Positions 20,816 through 25,000 of a stretch of 25,000 nt of DNA are shown here, piece after piece (position 1 is the stretch's first letter; each line of letters opens with the position of its first letter). The notes below the pieces were generated by a model that saw nothing but the letters and a program-made list of their open reading frames with translations, made no database searches and was not told the origin of the DNA. A program made the position numbers and the translations under genes. Origin of the DNA: Chromera velia (lineage: Eukaryota; Sar; Chromeraceae); assembly GCA_018398765.1 (NCBI GenBank), contig JAHBMJ010002654.1, positions 65,001-90,000 on the forward strand, given 5' to 3'.

Positions 20816-23427
20816 CTACCCGTGGACCCCCCCCTCGTGCTGCAGCATCTCTGTGTTCTCTTCCCTTTCCACAAAGGGAACACAAAAATCCCCAGTGGAT
20901 CCCGGTCCCTCCCCCCCAACAGCCACCGTGACAGCCTGGCTACAATACCCCTCCTTCCTCTTCATCTCTCTCCCCCCGTCTTCGCCTTCGCCTTCCACTT
21001 GAGAGGAGGCAGAGGCGGAGGGAGACTTCGGATGAAGAAGTTCGCCTCCATACAGGCCTGACACCCCGGCAGGGTCTCCGAAAGCGGCGAGGTCTATGTG
21101 GTTGAGATGAGGGCGGAGAGCAGCATCCCCCTCATTCTCTGATTCCTCTCCTCTTGACATCCTGGAGAGACGTCTGTCTGCGTCTCCCTGCACAATTTCA
21201 GATCCGACCCTCTCCCCATGTCCCCCCCCCTGTTCATCTCCAGGGTCCCCAGGCCAGACTGAAGAGGAATTAAAGGCAGCAGTACATTCTGGGACCACTG
21301 TCTCATCCCTCTGCCCCACCTCCTCCTCCTGCTGCTGCTGTTGGACGCTTGCGGAGATCTGGGTGCCCCCCCCTCCCCCTCCCCCTTCGTGATGCGCCCC
21401 TGTCCCCCTCTGCTGCAGCATTCGAGAGACCGCAAAGCGGCACTTCTGCCCAAATTTCTTGTATGCGGCCTGCACACACGCACGCAAAGGGGGGCAGGCA
21501 AATGGCCAACGGGTTTGAATTGCGTGTGATGGGCCAAGTTGCCAACAGACAACTTCGAATTTGGTATGGAATTTCATGCCACTCATTTTCATAAAAAGAA
21601 TTCTGTATGAAAATGAATGTATGAAAATGAAGGCATGAAAGTCCGTTCCACTGATCATCGCGTCATGCAGCAAATGAGTGCATGGGGAAGTCACTTCTTC
21701 GTGATTCGGTTCGCTCTCGGACATGCAAGAGTGCTCTCTCTCTGACGGGACGGGCAGTGCCCTCATGCAGCTGCAAACCGCTTCTTCTTCATAGAATGCC
21801 CGGCTGAGCGGCACAGTGATGAGACGAGCGAAGCTCCACAACGGAATAGGCTGGGTCGCGTGGACAGGCAGGCAGGCAGGCAGGCAAAGACAGGAAGGCA
21901 GGGAAGAAGGAAGGAAGGCAGGCAAATTGCAGCCAGGCAGCCAGGTAAATGGCAGGAAGGCAGGCAGGCGGGCAAAAGGGATGGCTGCATCGCGGGGCGA
22001 AGGACTGACTTGACTGCCCTTCATTCGGCATGCACTTCTGCGTTGTTGCGCGAGTCGACTCAAGGGGGAGAGAGAGAGAGAGATCGTATCAAGTCCAGAC
22101 AGAGTGGAAGACTTGTGGTCGATGTGCAAACTATTCTGATCGACTGACTGACTGACCTTCGAGAGGCACTCAGGATCAGTGGTGCGTCTGACAGTCTCGA
22201 TGAGGGCCTTCGCGCATTTCTTCACCTCCCCGATGCTGTGCCGCATCTGGGCCGCAACGGCAGGCGGCTGCAGGGAGGGAAGACATCAAACAGCAGACAG
22301 ACAGACAAAGAGAGAAAGAATGTGGTGATACACGCTGGCGTGCGGCTTTTTTTGCGTACAAGCGAGTATGCATAAACGCCAGCGCTACGTCCAATTTTGA
22401 TCGTGCCGATTTTAGTTCAAATCAACAAGGCGGGGCAAAGTCTGTCGAAAAGCACCCGTACATAGTCTTTGACAGACTCCCTTCCTGTCAGTGACCGGAG
22501 TGGCCAAATATTTCTTCGCGAGGAATGTTATCGGAAAGCATGACGATCACGTTGCTGTCTGTCTGTTGTGCAGTGAGTGCATCAATCGTCACGCCGTTGC
22601 CAGCCGGGCGCGAATGTCTTCGCGGGCCTGCCTGCCTGTCTTCATTGAATTCAATTTCTGTGAGTGCATGACCATCTGGCAGGCACCAAATTGTTGTGCA
22701 GATCCATCCGCAGGAACGAATGGGGAGGGGACACGAAAAGACACGGTGTCTGACGCTTCCAGCTCTCAAACCGCAACATTTTTCTTCTGAACTCTCTCAA
22801 CAACGTACTCCTTCACTCTCTCCCTCACTCAAGGATTCTTCCGTCTTTTGAGACTTGTGTGCGTACGTCTTTCTCACGACCTTTGTCCACCACCCGCCCA
22901 CCCACCCCCATACAACTGGACCGACCCATGAGGGAGCCTTGTTGAAGATTTTCCGTGTCAAGTACAGAGCGGCCCCTGCCCTGCACTGTGCGGGGAAGTC
23001 GAGGAAGGCCCAGTCCAGAAGCGTCAGGTTCAGGAGATACTCGGCCATCGCCTGTTCCCTCGAGAAAACCTCTCCATCCCCCATAATCGGGTCTCGGAGG
23101 GGAGAGCTTGAGGAACCTGAGCGGCCACAACCGTCCCCTTCCCCCCCCCCAGGTTCCTTCTCAGAAGAGGAGGAAGCCCCCCCTTCACCCTTCCCCTCTG
23201 TCGTGATGGACGAAGAAGACGAAGAGGAGGAGGAGGAAGAAGATGACGGATCAGATGCCGACGTTGCTGTCTCCTCGGTTGCCCCCTTTTCTTCCCTTTC
23301 CTGGTCAAGGTACCCCTCCCGGACTCCCCATCCCCCCGTCTCAATCTTTCGGAGACGGTCCAAGAGGAGAAGAGGGGTCACTCTCTGAAGACACAACACG
23401 AATGCACACACACACACACACACACAC

Positions 23428-23465
<38 letters not shown>

Positions 23466-25000
23466 CGGTTCAGTGTGAGTCTGTGCGTGGTGCTGGCTTC
23501 TGAAGATGCATGCGTGTTCGGAGGGAAGGGAGGGCCTGCAGGAAGGAGTGTAGTGCATTTCTCTGCCTCTCCCTCGCATTTGTGCATACGGAGCATCCGG
23601 CCCTCTAGCCCTGAACTCTGTCTGTTTCTGCGTACCCATCTTTCTGCGTGACTGTCCATCTATCTCTTTTTCTCTTTCACTGGGTCGACTGGTCTGTCTG
23701 TCTGTCTGTCTGACTATGAAATTCAGCAAACAAACAACCAGGCAACAATACAACACAACGCCGATGCACCCACCCACCGCGACTTCAAATTTGAGAGCGT
23801 TGAGGATCTCGATCTCCCACTCCACGATCTCCTCTGCGGAGTACTGGAAGTCCGTCACGCACTCGTAATCCTCCAGCTTGGCCGGGTACACCTCCACCAA
23901 CTTCGATGCCGTGTGAAGCGCCGCCACACCACACAGTTGGAATGCACCCAGATCCACCTCCACACAGCTGAGCGTGCTGCAGAAATACAGACCGACCCAC
24001 AGCTCAAACACGTATTGACATATGCTTGCGTGAATGCACACAAAGGATGGGGGAAGAATCTGCTTGTCTCCGCGTCTCCTCATGCATGCATGCAGGCCAT
24101 CAAGCGAGCCCAGGAAGATGATAACAAAGCCAAGAGCGGCTTTGAGGGAATGCATGAGTACAAATGGAACGACACAAAAGGGGCAGATAGACACAGAGAG
24201 AGACGGTCTGTCTACACAATTCTGCCCAAGACGGATGCATGCGTGCACACACAGACACAAACGCACGTGCGCACACAGGCAAACAAAGTGTTTTGTGGGT
24301 GAGAAATCCGGGCTGCACATCACAAAGCAGACGAATCTGATTCACTTCTTCTTTCCGTCACTCCAACCCCACCCCCTCGCCCCACTTTGTGAAAGCTTTA
24401 CTTCTCCGAAAACACTGCTGGGGGGGTCGAGAGTGCCGGCACATGCAGACTCCTTCCTCCTACGGTGTGTTCTCTCACGCGCACGAAATGAAATGAAATC
24501 CCCTTCCCTCTGTTTTGTCCAGGCACGCATACGGCCAACTCCAAGAAAATGGGCAGACGCATAGGCAGGCACACCGACTGAGCTACCGACCTGTCGAGTA
24601 TCTCCACACAAAGGTGGACGGTCTCCTCTCTGAACTCAAATTTATTCGCGACCTCCACCAGCCAGTCCACCAGCATCTCTCTGTGTTCTCGAAAGATCCC
24701 GGGGTTCCTCTTCAGGATGGCCGAACGGCTGGGGGGAATCTGCCTCGATGACAGCTCCTGCAGATACAAATTCAAGTCGAGAATAAAGCACGCAACGACA
24801 CAGCCAGGATTTGAGTCGTGTGGTGCCGGAGGAAATGAGGAAGAGGGGGAGGAAGAACGCAAGGAAGGGCTGAACACTCAGCTCGAAGGAAGAATCAAAG
24901 CCGCAAAAAACCCGACACATCAAGTTCAACACAGCACAGTCCTCATGGATGCAGCTGGAGAGCTGACTCACTCACTGACCGCGCGCTGTAGATGGTATCG
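20816..25000 (-). CDS. A/B-type cyclin with insertion in the C-terminal cyclin fold (5' end outside window)
   Basis: Inferred exons are 25000-24980 (partial), 24757-24591, 23976-23778, 23384-22926, 22267-22157 and 21469-20816, with phases matching at all five joins and 536 residues visible. The N-terminal cyclin box shows HREMLVDWLVEVANKF, ETVHLCVEIL, GVAALHTASKLVEVYPAKL and EEIVEWEIEILNALKFEV. The Lys and Glu that contact CDKs in mitotic cyclins are present in these last two motifs, while the MRAIL motif is altered to HREML. The C-terminal fold starts RVTPLLLLDRLRKI, is interrupted by about 90 Ser/Gly/Glu-rich residues including a run of 13 Ser, and resumes at AMAEYLLNLTLLDWAFLDF, ending NKAPSW, VKKCAKALIETV and AAYKKFGQK. 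An acidic Gln/Gly/Ser tail of about 195 residues follows to a stop at 20816. Cyclins activate CDKs, so cell-cycle control is expected. No destruction box is visible, though the N-terminus is missing. Confidence 0.88.
21470..22156 (-). other. cyclin intron 5 with (GGCA)n repeat
   Basis: This intron starts with GTCAGTCAGTCAG and ends in GTGTGCAG. It holds a CAGG/GGCA/GGAA-type repeat at about 21866-21972 and no coding signal I can support. Confidence 0.7.
22268..22925 (-). other. cyclin intron 4
   Basis: Bounded by a GTCGGT donor and a CCCTGCAG acceptor. Nothing else recognisable was seen in it. Confidence 0.7.
23385..23777 (-). other. cyclin intron 3 with (CA)n-(GA)n and (TCTG)n repeats
   Basis: Donor GTGGGT and acceptor GTCTTCAG. 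A CA tract at about 23405-23428 abuts a GA tract at about 23432-23461, and a TCTG tract lies at about 23692-23712. Confidence 0.75.
23977..24590 (-). other. cyclin intron 2
   Basis: Bounded by a GTCGGT donor and a TTCTGCAG acceptor. It separates the two halves of the N-terminal cyclin box. A minus-strand ORF within it is not supported by motifs. Confidence 0.7.

Noticed and set aside
20297-21061. Plus-strand 254-codon ORF
   Set aside because: Low-complexity Ser/Pro/Leu/Lys content, and its right part is antisense to the cyclin acidic tail exon.
22855-23388. Plus-strand 177-codon ORF
   Set aside because: It is antisense to the conserved C-terminal cyclin box exon.

Overview
The window is eukaryotic: its genes are broken by many short and medium introns, the intergenic DNA is full of microsatellites, and exons can be followed by splice-phase matching. 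Frequent TGCATGCA-type motifs, acceptors ending TGCAG, many GTCAGT donors and tandem-domain sensory proteins suggest an alveolate. A chromerid alga such as Chromera velia is my best guess, made from general resemblance only. All gene models are hand-built from open frames, splice motifs and phase, and none has transcript support.

Layout from left to right. (1) Positions 2-64 may be the last codons of a plus-strand gene. (2) A minus-strand gene starts at 8068 and runs left to 503 or beyond the left edge. It encodes a disordered N-terminus, three globin-like domains, at least one ankyrin repeat, and a segment resembling the stretch before the first membrane helix of TRP-type channels. This is the most unusual item: a possible heme-sensor/ion-channel fusion. 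(3) Positions 8069-8828 form a divergent intergenic region with a repeated 13-mer, TGCATGCA-rich DNA and a TATA-like tract. (4) A plus-strand gene (8829-12547, five exons, all introns phase 1) encodes an unrecognised single-pass membrane protein. (5) Positions 12548-14324 are convergent intergenic DNA with an AT-rich island. (6) A minus-strand two-exon gene (15379-14325) encodes a small ricin-type beta-trefoil protein. Immediately upstream is an array of four AGCTCGC motifs at roughly helical spacing. (7) Positions 15380-20815 are 5.4 kb with a second AT-rich island and many simple repeats, and no gene I can support. (8) A minus-strand gene (20816 to beyond 25000) encodes an A/B-type cyclin whose C-terminal cyclin fold carries a long Ser/Gly/acidic insertion, followed by a long acidic tail.

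The genes do not form an obvious pathway. The globin/ankyrin/TRP-like gene and the membrane-protein gene share a divergent promoter, so co-regulation is possible but unproven. A cross-gene feature is that about ten of eighteen inferred splice donors have C at intron position +3 (GTCAGT, GTCGGT), and several are embedded in GTCA tetranucleotide repeats.
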